NCBI RefSeq assembly: GCF_003610355.1
Contig: NZ_RAPY01000007.1
Coordinates: forward strand, 124,001 to 188,000
DNA length: 64,000 nt
Source of the DNA: Sphingobacterium detergens
Lineage (GTDB): Bacteria; Bacteroidota; Bacteroidia; Sphingobacteriales; Sphingobacteriaceae
Direction: 5' to 3'
In this document: piece after piece, positions 26,713 through 36,240 of the stretch
Layout of the letters: each line of letters starts with the position of its first letter
Numbering within the stretch: the stretch's first letter is position 1
Program-made: the position numbers and the translations under genes
The notes under the pieces: model-generated
Databases searched by the model: none
Seen by the model: the letters and a program-made list of their open reading frames with translations, nothing else
Told to the model about the DNA's origin: nothing

Positions 26713-28146
26713 ATGATTCGTTTTGTCCTATTTTCTATTTTCCTGTGCTTAAACACCCTGTTGGTAACTGCCCAGACGGTGCAGCAACGATTGGATTCAT
26801 TATTCCAATCCCTAAATCAGGACGGTGAATTCAGCGGAGCATTCTTGGTCGCCGATGGTGGAAAAGTTGTTTTTGAGAAATATATAGGTTTCGAAAACCC
26901 TGCAAAAACGAAAAAAATAAATAGCAATAGTCGTTTTGAATTGGCCTCGGTGAGTAAACAGTTTACAGCGATGGCCGTTATGCAATTGGAAGAACAGGGC
27001 AAACTCTCCTATGAGGATGATATTACCAAATATTTCCCACATATAAAATTCAAAAATGTCCGTATCAAAAATCTATTGCGTCATACCTCGGGAATACCGG
27101 AATTTTTGGCTTGGGATCAGCAATGGATTGACAAGAAAAAAATAAATACAAATCAGGACTTCCTCAAAATAATTGAGACAAAGATTGACAGCACCTCCTT
27201 TAAGCCAGGTGATCAATACACTTATTCGAATACAAACTACCTGCTTCTAGCTCTGATTGTAGAAAAAGTATCTGGGCAATCTTTTGCTTCCTATATGCAG
27301 CAGCATATATTCAAACCCGCCGGAATGAAAAACACGTCTGTATTTTCGGCGCGTTCATCCAATGCTGACCTTAAAAACTACGCAAAAGGAATGGCCTATG
27401 ATGCGAAGACCAAGAGCTTCAAAAGTGTTGATGACTTTCCCGCATTTAGCTATCTAACCTATTTTGATGGCGGAAGTGGCCCCTATGGAATAAGTAGTAC
27501 AGCTCAAGATCTCTTCAAATGGAATCAGGCTATCCAAAACAATACGCTATTAACGCGTCAAAATTTCATGAAGGCCATCTCTGTCGATACGCTCAATAAT
27601 GGCAAATCCATTAAAATGGCAGGTTTGTACTATGGTTTTGGCTGGCTCTTTACCGACAGTACCAACAGTGAAAGCAAGATGCATTTTCACAGCGGGGGAT
27701 ATCCAGGCTATAAAACGATCAACATTCGAGATTTTAAAGAACAAAAATATTTCATCGCTTTAATGAACAAATGGAATACGGTTGATGTATATCCGTTGAC
27801 ATCCGCTGTGAATGCAATTCTTCAAAAAAGAAAAGCTCCAGTTATTGAACGTGAAAAATTAACGGGAGCGATCATTCTTGTGGAGTTTCAGATCAAACAG
27901 CTTTTAGGGACATATGAATACACAAAACAACCTGAATTGAAGTTCAAAATTACAGCGGATGATAATGGTAGTCTATTTGCCCAGTTATCGGGACAGTCAG
28001 CCATCGAAGTCTATCCGAAAAACGAGTTAGAGTTATTTTATACGGCTGTGCAAGCCGAGCTGAAATTCAGCAAAGAAAATGATCAGATCACAGCGCTGAC
28101 GCTGTATCAAAATGGTCAGGAATTAAAATTCAATAAAGTTAAATAA
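26713..28146 (+). CDS. Secreted serine hydrolase (beta-lactamase fold) within the cassette
   Basis: A 477-residue protein with signal peptide (MIRFVLFSIFLCLNTLLVTAQ). Catalytic motifs: SVSK in ELASVSKQFTAMA, YSN in TYSNTNYLL, and HSG in MHFHSGGYPGY at the KTG position. The C-terminal domain (about 385-477) is an all-beta DUF3471-like module. It is unrelated in mechanism to the flotillin and PspA neighbours but sits 80 bp after flotillin and 20 bp before the ATPase on the same strand, so it is probably cotranscribed. Possible peptidoglycan- or ester-cleaving enzyme. Whether it belongs to the system or is an insertion is unclear. Confidence 0.85.
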   Translation: MIRFVLFSIFLCLNTLLVTAQTVQQRLDSLFQSLNQDGEFSGAFLVADGGKVVFEKYIGFENPAKTKKINSNSRFELASVSKQFTAMAVMQLEEQGKLSYEDDITKYFPHIKFKNVRIKNLLRHTSGIPEFLAWDQQWIDKKKINTNQDFLKIIETKIDSTSFKPGDQYTYSNTNYLLLALIVEKVSGQSFASYMQQHIFKPAGMKNTSVFSARSSNADLKNYAKGMAYDAKTKSFKSVDDFPAFSYLTYFDGGSGPYGISSTAQDLFKWNQAIQNNTLLTRQNFMKAISVDTLNNGKSIKMAGLYYGFGWLFTDSTNSESKMHFHSGGYPGYKTINIRDFKEQKYFIALMNKWNTVDVYPLTSAVNAILQKRKAPVIEREKLTGAIILVEFQIKQLLGTYEYTKQPELKFKITADDNGSLFAQLSGQSAIEVYPKNELELFYTAVQAELKFSKENDQITALTLYQNGQELKFNKVK

Positions 28147-28166
28147 GTCAAGAACTAGCGGAACTT

Positions 28167-31100
28167 ATGCCAGAAGAAAACGTAATAAATCAGAACGATA
28201 GCCTTGATCAAGGTGCATATGAGATTATCCGAAAGCGGCTTCTTACACAAAAAGAAGAACTAGCGACCAAGCTCCAACAGTTGAATGAAGCCCGTAAAGA
28301 AGTCTTCAATTCAACGAGCTTTGTCCTCAAAGCCAATCAACGGATCACCACAGAAAACAACTGTGTTGCCCGCGGCATTCTGGCCTTGGATAATCAATGT
28401 ATTTTTGGGTATAACGTGCATTTTGGACTGCGTACCGAGATCAAGCTGGAAGATGTTTTCAGTGTTTATGCATTTGAGAATAATCAATTTATTCCGCAGT
28501 CCCTCGACCTGATCAACGATCAAAATTTTATCTCAGATTATCAAAATCTATATAAATACTATAGGGACTCCATATTCTCCAAATTTCGTAGGACGGAGAA
28601 CTATTTGTATATGATCTTTCAGACCAGCAAAAATCCTGCTGACCTTAAAGCATTCAAATGGTTAATCAAAGATGGTAAGCTCCAATATCAGGATGACCGC
28701 AGCATTCATGAAGCCAAATTGCCCAACCAATTTGAATTTGACTGGACAAAAACAACGCTCGATGATCGCCGACTCGGAAAATATCCCCATATATCCATTA
28801 TGGATAAGATCTTTATTGAGGCAATCAATGGCGACATCACCTTCAAGATCGAAAACAATACAGACAGTGGCAAAGGGATCTATTCCGAAAAAGTGGTCAA
28901 TGCAGACCAACAATTGGACGATGCCGATTATTACTATGCAGATCTCGGCAATCTTATTGCTGTACGCATCAAACCCTACCAGGAAGATTTCAGGGCCTTT
29001 GTCTATAACCAACGGACAAAGGAAGTAATCAACCTCAAATCACTGAATGAATCAGCAATATTATTACCGGACAATCAAGGGATTATTTTTTCCAATGGAT
29101 ACTACTTACAAAATGGTACACACAAGGTTTTTGACGCCCAGTTTGAACATGTATCGTTCCTGCGTAGGATAGCCTCCCCAAATGGTGAAGATTTTCTGTA
29201 TATATTCTGTCAGGAGGAAACCAATACCTATATCCTACTGTCCTATAACATCATCCAACAGCATGTCGAAACCCCGATTATCTGCAATGGATTTACCCTG
29301 TTCAAAGATGGTAGCTTAATTTATTTCCGAACCGAGGCGGAAGCCACCAGACATCATCAGGTGCAGATCTGGGAAACACCTTATATGGCCATGCTCAAAG
29401 AAAATGAGCAGAAGAAAGATGATCCCCTTTATAAAGTAGGTAATAAACAAATCGTGCAGGCGATGGCCGAGGCACAGGAGGTCATACAACTGATCAACAA
29501 AGAAGACAGTTACGAAGGTTTATACGAAGATATCCTCAAAAAATCCACAGTTTTATTGGATTCCTATTTTTGGATAAAAGATGACGCCTTATCAAATCTT
29601 GGCCAGCCATTAACACAGATCAAGGAAGTCGCCAATACCGCTATTGATGAGTTCGTCAAAGTACAGGCGCAACGCAAACATGCAGCAGAATTAAATATAG
29701 CAGCAGAAAAAAAGATGGAAGAACTCACCTTCTCCATCAATAGTACTGTTGTAGACAAACTCGATCAGCTCGTCCATCAATTGGCCGACTCCCGTCGTCT
29801 TCAGGGTGAGATCATCGACCTTAAAAATGTAAAATATATTGATACGGTCAGGATAGATAGTCTGTTGGAAAAATTGCAGGGCATCACCTCCGAACTGGCC
29901 GAAAAAACCATTACTTTTCTCCTACGTGATGAAGCCCTGCTTCCTTACGAACAAAAGGTGGAACAGCAGAAGAAAAATGTGGAGGCCATAGTGAAGGTCT
30001 ACGATGCCAAAGCAATTGAGGAAGCCAATTCAGCCATTTCAAGCGAACTGGAACTATTGATTGATATCCTCAATAGTCTAAAAATTGACGACTCTACACA
30101 GACAACCAAAATCATTGAGAAGATTTCGGTTATTTTCTCCTCCTTAAATGAGGTTCGTGCACAGCTTACGCGAAAACTCAATTCATTGAAGAGTACGGAA
30201 GCGATAGCGGAGTTCTCAGCACAACTGACTCTGTTGGAGCAATCCGTGACCAACTACCTCGAACTGTCAACGACAACCGAAAAGGTAGACGAATATTACA
30301 CAAAAGTCATCGTTCAGCTGGAGGAACTTGAAAGTAAATTTTCTGAATTTGAAGATTTTGCCCTGAAGATCGCGGACAAACGTGATGAGGTTATCAAGGC
30401 CTTTAATTCCCGCAGGGAACAAATCGTTGAACAGATCAACAAGCGGACATCCTCGCTCGAACAGATCGGTCTTCGTGTATTAAAGAACATTGAAAACAAA
30501 TCCAAGACATTTGCAACGCGGGAAGAGATCCTTAGCTTCTTTGCCTCGGATCTGATGATCGACAAGATCAGACAGTTGGTACAGGAGCTAAAAACACTGC
30601 AGGATGTCTCAAAAGCAGAAAACCTTGAAAATCTATTAAAGAAATCACAGGAAGATGCCTTACGGGTTTTACGCGATAAAAATGATCTCTTTGTTGATGG
30701 CGAAAATATCATTGCACTGGGCAAGCATAAGTTTGCAGTCAATAGTCAATCCCTCAGCCTTACCTTGCTGCGCAGAAATGATGAACTGTATTTCCACCTC
30801 ACTGGGACAAGTTTCTATCAAAAGGTGCAGGCCGAGGAAATCAACAGTTTTCAGGACATCTGGGATCAGGAACTTGTCTCTGAAAATAAGGAAGTCTATC
30901 GTGCAGAATACCTTGCATACAAAGCTTTCGTTGCTTCAAAAGGAGAACAAGATTTTGATGCCGCATTATTTATCACACAGACTGTGGAGCAAAGTTATTC
31001 GGAAGGTTATGTCAAAGGAGTTCACAATGTGGATGCACTGTTGATCTATGATACGGTCAAACAGTTGGATACTAAATTGGATCTGCTTCGCTATGATCCC

Positions 31101-33011
31101 CTATTGCGTACGATGGCTCAGTTATTTTGGCAATCCCTTTCGGATGATCAACGGACAAAGCAGCTGGCACTGATACACTCGACATACACGATATTAAAAA
31201 CGTTTCCAAATTCAAATCGTTACCAGTCTGTCATTGATGAACTGACCAAGTTATTCAATGCATGGGAGACACATTTGGATCGCTCTACCATTCAGGGGCG
31301 CGACCTCGCGACTTACCTTTTTCAGACGTTTACAAGCTACAATACCTTTGTCGTCAGTGAACAATCCGATGAACTGAAAAAGGCTTTTATTCGATTGCTG
31401 GAATCCAAGAAAAGTTACAAGCTATTTGAAGCGGATATTCAGAACGAACAGTTTAGCTTGGTAGATCGCTTTTACCTGACCTTAAACTGGCTCAACTCCT
31501 TTGTGGATGAGCATCCGGAATATCTTACGCTACGCAAATATATCGAGGAAGCAGCGATCATGTTGCTTTATCCGACCCATGCGTATCACCTGATCATCGC
31601 AAAAGACCAGGCGCATATCAGCGGATTAAAAGGCAATCACCCGATCCAGAACAATGGAGAGGAACATATCCAATATCATGAGTTTTTAGCACGTCTGGCG
31701 CAATTCAGTGAGTATAATGTACCTCGTTTTGTGGCATTCTCCACATTGAAGGAACAACTTGCGAAGTCCTATGCCAAAGAACTAAAGATCGGTGAGTTTG
31801 AGCCCAAAGTACTGACTTCCTTTGTCCGTAATAAGCTGATCAACGAAGTTTACTTCCCATTGATCGGAAATAACCTCGCCAAACAGCTAGGAGCCGCAGG
31901 CGACAACAAGCGTACAGCCCGTATGGGAATGCTGCTGTTGATCTCGCCACCAGGTTACGGTAAGACCACCTTAATGGAATATCTTGCCAAAACGATGGGC
32001 TTACATTTCGTCAAAATCAATGGCCCGACCATTGGTCATTCGATTACATCCATTGATCCGATTGAAGCGAAAACATCCGGAGAACGGGAAGAGCTCAAAA
32101 AGATCAATCTTGCATTTGAGATGGCCGACAATGTCATGCTGTATTTGGACGATATCCAGCACTTAAATCCGGAGTTTTTACAGAAATTTATCTCCCTTGC
32201 CGATGGTCAACGTAAGATTGATGGTATTTTTGAGGGCGAGAGCAAGACCTATGACCTCCGTGGCAAGCGCTTCTGCATCGTGATGGCCGGAAACCCATAT
32301 ACAGAGAGCGGCTCTAAGTTTCAGATTCCCGACATGCTTGCCAACCGTGCCGACGTGTACAATCTCGGTGATGTGATCGGTGATACCGAAGCATTATTCA
32401 ACCTCAGTTTGATTGAAAATGCGGCGATTGAAAACAGCTACCTCGAAAAGATTGCAAGCAAATCATTTAATGACTTTTATGCCCTAGTCAATTATGCACA
32501 GTCTGTTATGGATCAATTGCCCGATTTAGAGGGCAACTACCTGAAACAGGATGTTGATGACTTTATCGCGGTGCTGCGACATGTACTGAAAATCAGAAAT
32601 GTCGTGATCAAAGTGAATCAGAATTATATTCAGAGTGCAGCGATGCAGGATAATTACCGCACCGAACCACCATTCAAAATGCAGGGATCCTATCGGAATA
32701 TGAGCAAACTGGTTGCACAGGTGGTACCAATGATGAATGAGCAGGAAATTGATCAGGTTCTTCTCGCACACTATGAGAGCGAATCGCAGACACTGACAAC
32801 GGATACCGAAAGTAACCTTTTAAAGCTAAAAGAGTTAGCCGAGCTGCTAAACCCTGTTGAACTGGAACGTTGGGAAACGATCAAGCAAATCTTCCGCAAG
32901 AACAATAAACATGGTGGACTGGCCAAAGACGATAAAGTATTCGGTCAGCTACTGGACTTCAATGAAAATCTGGAAGGCATTATTCAGGCGATCCGGGAGT
33001 ATAAGAATTAA
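28167..33011 (+). CDS. Giant coiled-coil AAA+ ATPase, DUF3686 type ('DNA repair ATPase')
   Basis: A 1614-residue protein. The N-terminal half holds a beta-rich region (about 50-440, DUF3686-like, annotated in related proteins as ATPase involved in DNA repair) and an extended coiled coil (about 450-850). The C-terminal third is an AAA+ module: Walker A SPPGYGKTTL near residue 1258, Walker B NVMLYLDDIQHL, and a sensor-1 region MAGNPYTESG. No signal peptide or TM segment, so it is cytoplasmic. It ends the cassette 20 bp after the hydrolase. Its real substrate is unknown; the neighbours suggest membrane work rather than DNA repair. Confidence 0.85.
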   Translation: MPEENVINQNDSLDQGAYEIIRKRLLTQKEELATKLQQLNEARKEVFNSTSFVLKANQRITTENNCVARGILALDNQCIFGYNVHFGLRTEIKLEDVFSVYAFENNQFIPQSLDLINDQNFISDYQNLYKYYRDSIFSKFRRTENYLYMIFQTSKNPADLKAFKWLIKDGKLQYQDDRSIHEAKLPNQFEFDWTKTTLDDRRLGKYPHISIMDKIFIEAINGDITFKIENNTDSGKGIYSEKVVNADQQLDDADYYYADLGNLIAVRIKPYQEDFRAFVYNQRTKEVINLKSLNESAILLPDNQGIIFSNGYYLQNGTHKVFDAQFEHVSFLRRIASPNGEDFLYIFCQEETNTYILLSYNIIQQHVETPIICNGFTLFKDGSLIYFRTEAEATRHHQVQIWETPYMAMLKENEQKKDDPLYKVGNKQIVQAMAEAQEVIQLINKEDSYEGLYEDILKKSTVLLDSYFWIKDDALSNLGQPLTQIKEVANTAIDEFVKVQAQRKHAAELNIAAEKKMEELTFSINSTVVDKLDQLVHQLADSRRLQGEIIDLKNVKYIDTVRIDSLLEKLQGITSELAEKTITFLLRDEALLPYEQKVEQQKKNVEAIVKVYDAKAIEEANSAISSELELLIDILNSLKIDDSTQTTKIIEKISVIFSSLNEVRAQLTRKLNSLKSTEAIAEFSAQLTLLEQSVTNYLELSTTTEKVDEYYTKVIVQLEELESKFSEFEDFALKIADKRDEVIKAFNSRREQIVEQINKRTSSLEQIGLRVLKNIENKSKTFATREEILSFFASDLMIDKIRQLVQELKTLQDVSKAENLENLLKKSQEDALRVLRDKNDLFVDGENIIALGKHKFAVNSQSLSLTLLRRNDELYFHLTGTSFYQKVQAEEINSFQDIWDQELVSENKEVYRAEYLAYKAFVASKGEQDFDAALFITQTVEQSYSEGYVKGVHNVDALLIYDTVKQLDTKLDLLRYDPLLRTMAQLFWQSLSDDQRTKQLALIHSTYTILKTFPNSNRYQSVIDELTKLFNAWETHLDRSTIQGRDLATYLFQTFTSYNTFVVSEQSDELKKAFIRLLESKKSYKLFEADIQNEQFSLVDRFYLTLNWLNSFVDEHPEYLTLRKYIEEAAIMLLYPTHAYHLIIAKDQAHISGLKGNHPIQNNGEEHIQYHEFLARLAQFSEYNVPRFVAFSTLKEQLAKSYAKELKIGEFEPKVLTSFVRNKLINEVYFPLIGNNLAKQLGAAGDNKRTARMGMLLLISPPGYGKTTLMEYLAKTMGLHFVKINGPTIGHSITSIDPIEAKTSGEREELKKINLAFEMADNVMLYLDDIQHLNPEFLQKFISLADGQRKIDGIFEGESKTYDLRGKRFCIVMAGNPYTESGSKFQIPDMLANRADVYNLGDVIGDTEALFNLSLIENAAIENSYLEKIASKSFNDFYALVNYAQSVMDQLPDLEGNYLKQDVDDFIAVLRHVLKIRNVVIKVNQNYIQSAAMQDNYRTEPPFKMQGSYRNMSKLVAQVVPMMNEQEIDQVLLAHYESESQTLTTDTESNLLKLKELAELLNPVELERWETIKQIFRKNNKHGGLAKDDKVFGQLLDFNENLEGIIQAIREYKN

Positions 33012-33025
33012 AACCATAAACTTAA

Positions 33026-33063
33026 TTTTTCTCCATTGGTCTATCCGAACCAATGGAGAAAAA
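33026..33063. terminator. Hairpin at the end of the cassette
   Basis: A 15-bp perfect stem TTTTTCTCCATTGGT / ACCAATGGAGAAAAA with an 8-nt loop, 14 bp past the ATPase stop and 60 bp past the convergent ynbC-like stop. T-runs lie within the stem, so it can serve either strand. Confidence 0.65.
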
Positions 33064-33122
33064 TAATTTATCAAATGATTTAGCAACGATGGTATCTACA
33101 GTCCTTTCGAAGCGGAATTACC

Positions 33123-34823
33123 CTACTTTACAGCTCCCGAAGAAACGGTAAATATTCCGTAATCGTCAATAAGCATCCGCTCTTTGATCACTCCATTGTA
33201 AGCCATAATCCGATCCAGTTCTTTCTGCGAACGTCGACGCATGACCCAGTCTTTCTTCTGATGACTGTTCAGCACATAAGCGATCATTTTCAATTGTGGA
33301 TGCCATGGCTGTCCGGTATAGACCAGATGGCTATTTTCCTCACAAATGGAAGTCGCACCATGTACCGCCCTGCTCGCCATTTCATTGTTGCCAAACAATT
33401 CGAAAATACCAGAGATCACCACAATATTAGGTTCAAAATCCAGTTTGCTGTAAGTCTCCGGATCAAAACAGTCGTAATTGCTGAAACGTATTCCTTGGAA
33501 CCCTTTCTTCTTGATGATTTTCTCTCCCACTGCAATATTTGACAACATAAACTCGTTGATCACGATCTCCACTTCCGGATATTTTTCTTTGATGTCAAAC
33601 AAATAATTTCCGGTACCGCCAGCGATATCCAGAATTTTCACAGGTCGGCCTGTAGACTCGACCTGCTCAATATTCTCTTCTAATAGACGTAATAGATGCT
33701 GTTTGCGTATACGGATTCCTTTCCAGCCGATCGCTTCCAAGTACCCTTTATCGATGACTTTACCCAGCCCCAACCTGCCTTTCGGTTCATTGCGATAGAC
33801 GTAATCCAATGAAATTCCCGAATCAAAACCAAACTGAAGCCCTAAGTTCATACCATGACTCAATGATCCGATCTTGCCTAAAGTCCATTTCTGAAAAGCA
33901 TAGTTAAGCTTCTCAGCCGCAGGCATCACCTTATGATACAATTTCTCATATTCTTTCACCGAAAACTCGTCAGGCTCCAGCCCCTGTTCAGGCTTTTGCC
34001 TTGCATAGGCTTTCGTAATAAAATCTTTTAAATAGGTATAGACTTTCTGTCTGTTGGATTCAAACAGGATACCATGATAAAAATTGCGTAGGGTAATAAA
34101 TGTCTTTAGCTTGGAAGCGATGGAAACGAAAAATTGCTTTTGCACCGAGTTTTTAACCACATAGTCCTTTTCAGCTGATAGCACAATCACGGGAATATCG
34201 ATTGCGGCTGCATCGTCTACGATACGCACACCAGCTTTCAATAGGTCGACCAATAAAGCGCCGTTAATGGATTTTGAGATTAGGGGATCGGCATCATAAG
34301 CCTGTTGTTGCTCAATATCATGGGTCAGTACCTTCGCCTTGACATAGCTTTGGATAACAAGATCCTTTTTCAGCTTGGTGCCAAGCGCAATCATCTGGTT
34401 GGCCAGTGGTACATACAGTTTAATTTCAAAGGCAGGAGCCAATAAAGCCATACCTGCGATCGGAGGAGCAAAATCATGTACCCAAGCACTCACAATGACC
34501 CCAGCAATACTATTGGCGATGACAAAGACATCCTTCGTATCAACCGCATATTCGGCATGGATATAGGCCACAAAACTGTCTAGATCGCGCACATTATCCA
34601 TGAAAACTGGTGATACCGGCACTTTGGTATGGCCATGTCCACGCAGATCAAATGCAAAGATGGAATAATCGGCAAACTGTGGATCGGTAGCCATCTCCTG
34701 CAGGCGTTCTGAATGTTCATGCCCACGGTGCAATACAACTAAAGCCTTTTGTCCCTTTTGATAATTCCAAACACGATATAGCAGTTCCCCTTGATCGAAA
34801 CTCTTAAAATAACCTGATTTCAT
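33123..34823 (-). CDS. Alpha/beta hydrolase fused to SAM-dependent methyltransferase (YnbC-like)
   Basis: A 566-residue bifunctional protein. The N-terminal half is a lysophospholipase-type hydrolase: LHRGHEHSERLQ, FAFDLRGHGHT, and nucleophile elbow ANSIAG (Ala-Asn-Ser-Ile-Ala, a departure from GxSxG). The C-terminal half (about 310-566) is a Rossmann methyltransferase with VKILDIAGGTGNYLFD and a NYDCFDPE acidic segment. This exact fusion is YnbC in the E. coli ynbABCD operon. It is last in the lipid operon, 97 bp after the phosphatase gene. Predicted to remodel and methylate a lipid headgroup or acyl chain; substrate unknown. Confidence 0.85.
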   Translation of the reverse strand: MKSGYFKSFDQGELLYRVWNYQKGQKALVVLHRGHEHSERLQEMATDPQFADYSIFAFDLRGHGHTKVPVSPVFMDNVRDLDSFVAYIHAEYAVDTKDVFVIANSIAGVIVSAWVHDFAPPIAGMALLAPAFEIKLYVPLANQMIALGTKLKKDLVIQSYVKAKVLTHDIEQQQAYDADPLISKSINGALLVDLLKAGVRIVDDAAAIDIPVIVLSAEKDYVVKNSVQKQFFVSIASKLKTFITLRNFYHGILFESNRQKVYTYLKDFITKAYARQKPEQGLEPDEFSVKEYEKLYHKVMPAAEKLNYAFQKWTLGKIGSLSHGMNLGLQFGFDSGISLDYVYRNEPKGRLGLGKVIDKGYLEAIGWKGIRIRKQHLLRLLEENIEQVESTGRPVKILDIAGGTGNYLFDIKEKYPEVEIVINEFMLSNIAVGEKIIKKKGFQGIRFSNYDCFDPETYSKLDFEPNIVVISGIFELFGNNEMASRAVHGATSICEENSHLVYTGQPWHPQLKMIAYVLNSHQKKDWVMRRRSQKELDRIMAYNGVIKERMLIDDYGIFTVSSGAVK

Positions 34824-34920
34824 CTTTTTATAATTTATTCCATCAATACAATGGCGTATGTAATTTTAGTATCTATTCAGATATGGCGGTTAAAAACAAA
34901 GACCAAGCCACCCTTTTTGA

Positions 34921-36240
34921 TTAGGATCTGTCCGCGACGATAATTTTCATCAACTGGATCGCATGATCCTGTAACACCATATGCCTATTGACCGACTTCA
35001 CTCGATCAATAGCTTTATTTAAATCTAAAGATAATAATTTCTGAATCATCAGAACAGCAAAAATCATGCTCCTACTATAACCCATTGTACAATGAATGAT
35101 CATATTTTCATGTTCATCCAATGTACGATAAGCGGATACCATTGCGTCTATGATCACATAGGCATCATGCACATTGATCTCCGCAATATCCAGCAAAGGG
35201 AAAGAATGATACTTTTCTATGGCACCCAAGAGTTTTACTTCCTCCAGTTCAGCTGCAAGGTCAAAAACAACCAGATTGCGATCCAACCCCAAGGCTATAA
35301 GTTCCGAAGCGTCCAACCTTGGCCCCACATAACAGCGGGGTAGTAATTCCATCAGCGGCGGATTATTTTTCTTTCTAAAAAAACGCCACATCAACCGGTA
35401 CGCAAATTGGTAAGGGGCGTAAAATACTTTCTTTATCAGCGGTATTCGACCCCGATGATCCTTTAAAAACCCCTTATTACCGCGCAGGTAATTGTAACCA
35501 ACCGCAAAGCAGACTAAGGCAATCCAAGCAAAAACAATCAGCGGCAATACGTATCCCTCGCAGAAGAGTGCCAGTAGCATGAATATCCACCCGATGAGGT
35601 AATAAGTATTCGCTGGCTGTTGATTTCTGCCCCACTCCTTATTTGGAAAGAGTATAAAACTGACCTGAACCAATATGCAAGCTGTCAATAGATCGATCAC
35701 ATGGTGTTGATATACCGTCAATGTCCCTAGGCCCATCAACAGGAGCCAGATGCCCAAGATTATTTTCTTCCATCCGTTGAACTTCCAACGCAGCACCGAC
35801 CAAAAAAGACAGGCATAAGCGACATGCAGGGAGGGTGCCTGATTAAAAGGCGAATCATATTCCTTTAAGAAGGAAAAGAAAATGGTAAACAGAGGATTTT
35901 CAACCGACGGTCTGTCAAAAGAAAACCGCAACGGAAAAAGGAGAAAGCACAATGCCGCAATCAGGGTAACAAACGTAAATCGCTTTGCATAGCACTGGAG
36001 TTCGCTCTTTTGTCCGCAATAAAATGGCACAAGGCAAAAAAACAGCCCACTGCTCATATAGGGCAGAATCATCCATGGAATGAATGGGATGTACTGTTCA
36101 AAAGCAAATACAAAAGAAGGTACCGCAGCTAAACTGGAGGCGTAGGCTGCTGTATAAGGATAGGTAAGTTGAAAAAGTAACAGGCAATAGATGACAACAA
36201 GGAGCTGCCCGCCTACTTTCTTTAATCGTTTTTCATCCAT
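34921..36240 (-). CDS. PAP2 membrane phosphatase fused to dual-specificity phosphatase (YnbD-like)
   Basis: A 439-residue fusion. The N-terminal part has about six to eight TM helices and PAP2 motifs APSLHVAYACLFW and HHVIDLLTA. The cytosolic C-terminal part (about 290-439) is a dual-specificity phosphatase with P-loop HCTMGYSRS, i.e. HCx5RS with Cys384 and Arg390. The combination matches YnbD of E. coli. Dual-specificity domains in bacterial lipid operons act on phospholipid phosphates, as PTPMT1 does on phosphatidylglycerophosphate, so this may make the lipid product of the operon. It starts 19 bp inside the SDR gene. Confidence 0.88.
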   Translation of the reverse strand: MDEKRLKKVGGQLLVVIYCLLLFQLTYPYTAAYASSLAAVPSFVFAFEQYIPFIPWMILPYMSSGLFFCLVPFYCGQKSELQCYAKRFTFVTLIAALCFLLFPLRFSFDRPSVENPLFTIFFSFLKEYDSPFNQAPSLHVAYACLFWSVLRWKFNGWKKIILGIWLLLMGLGTLTVYQHHVIDLLTACILVQVSFILFPNKEWGRNQQPANTYYLIGWIFMLLALFCEGYVLPLIVFAWIALVCFAVGYNYLRGNKGFLKDHRGRIPLIKKVFYAPYQFAYRLMWRFFRKKNNPPLMELLPRCYVGPRLDASELIALGLDRNLVVFDLAAELEEVKLLGAIEKYHSFPLLDIAEINVHDAYVIIDAMVSAYRTLDEHENMIIHCTMGYSRSMIFAVLMIQKLLSLDLNKAIDRVKSVNRHMVLQDHAIQLMKIIVADRS

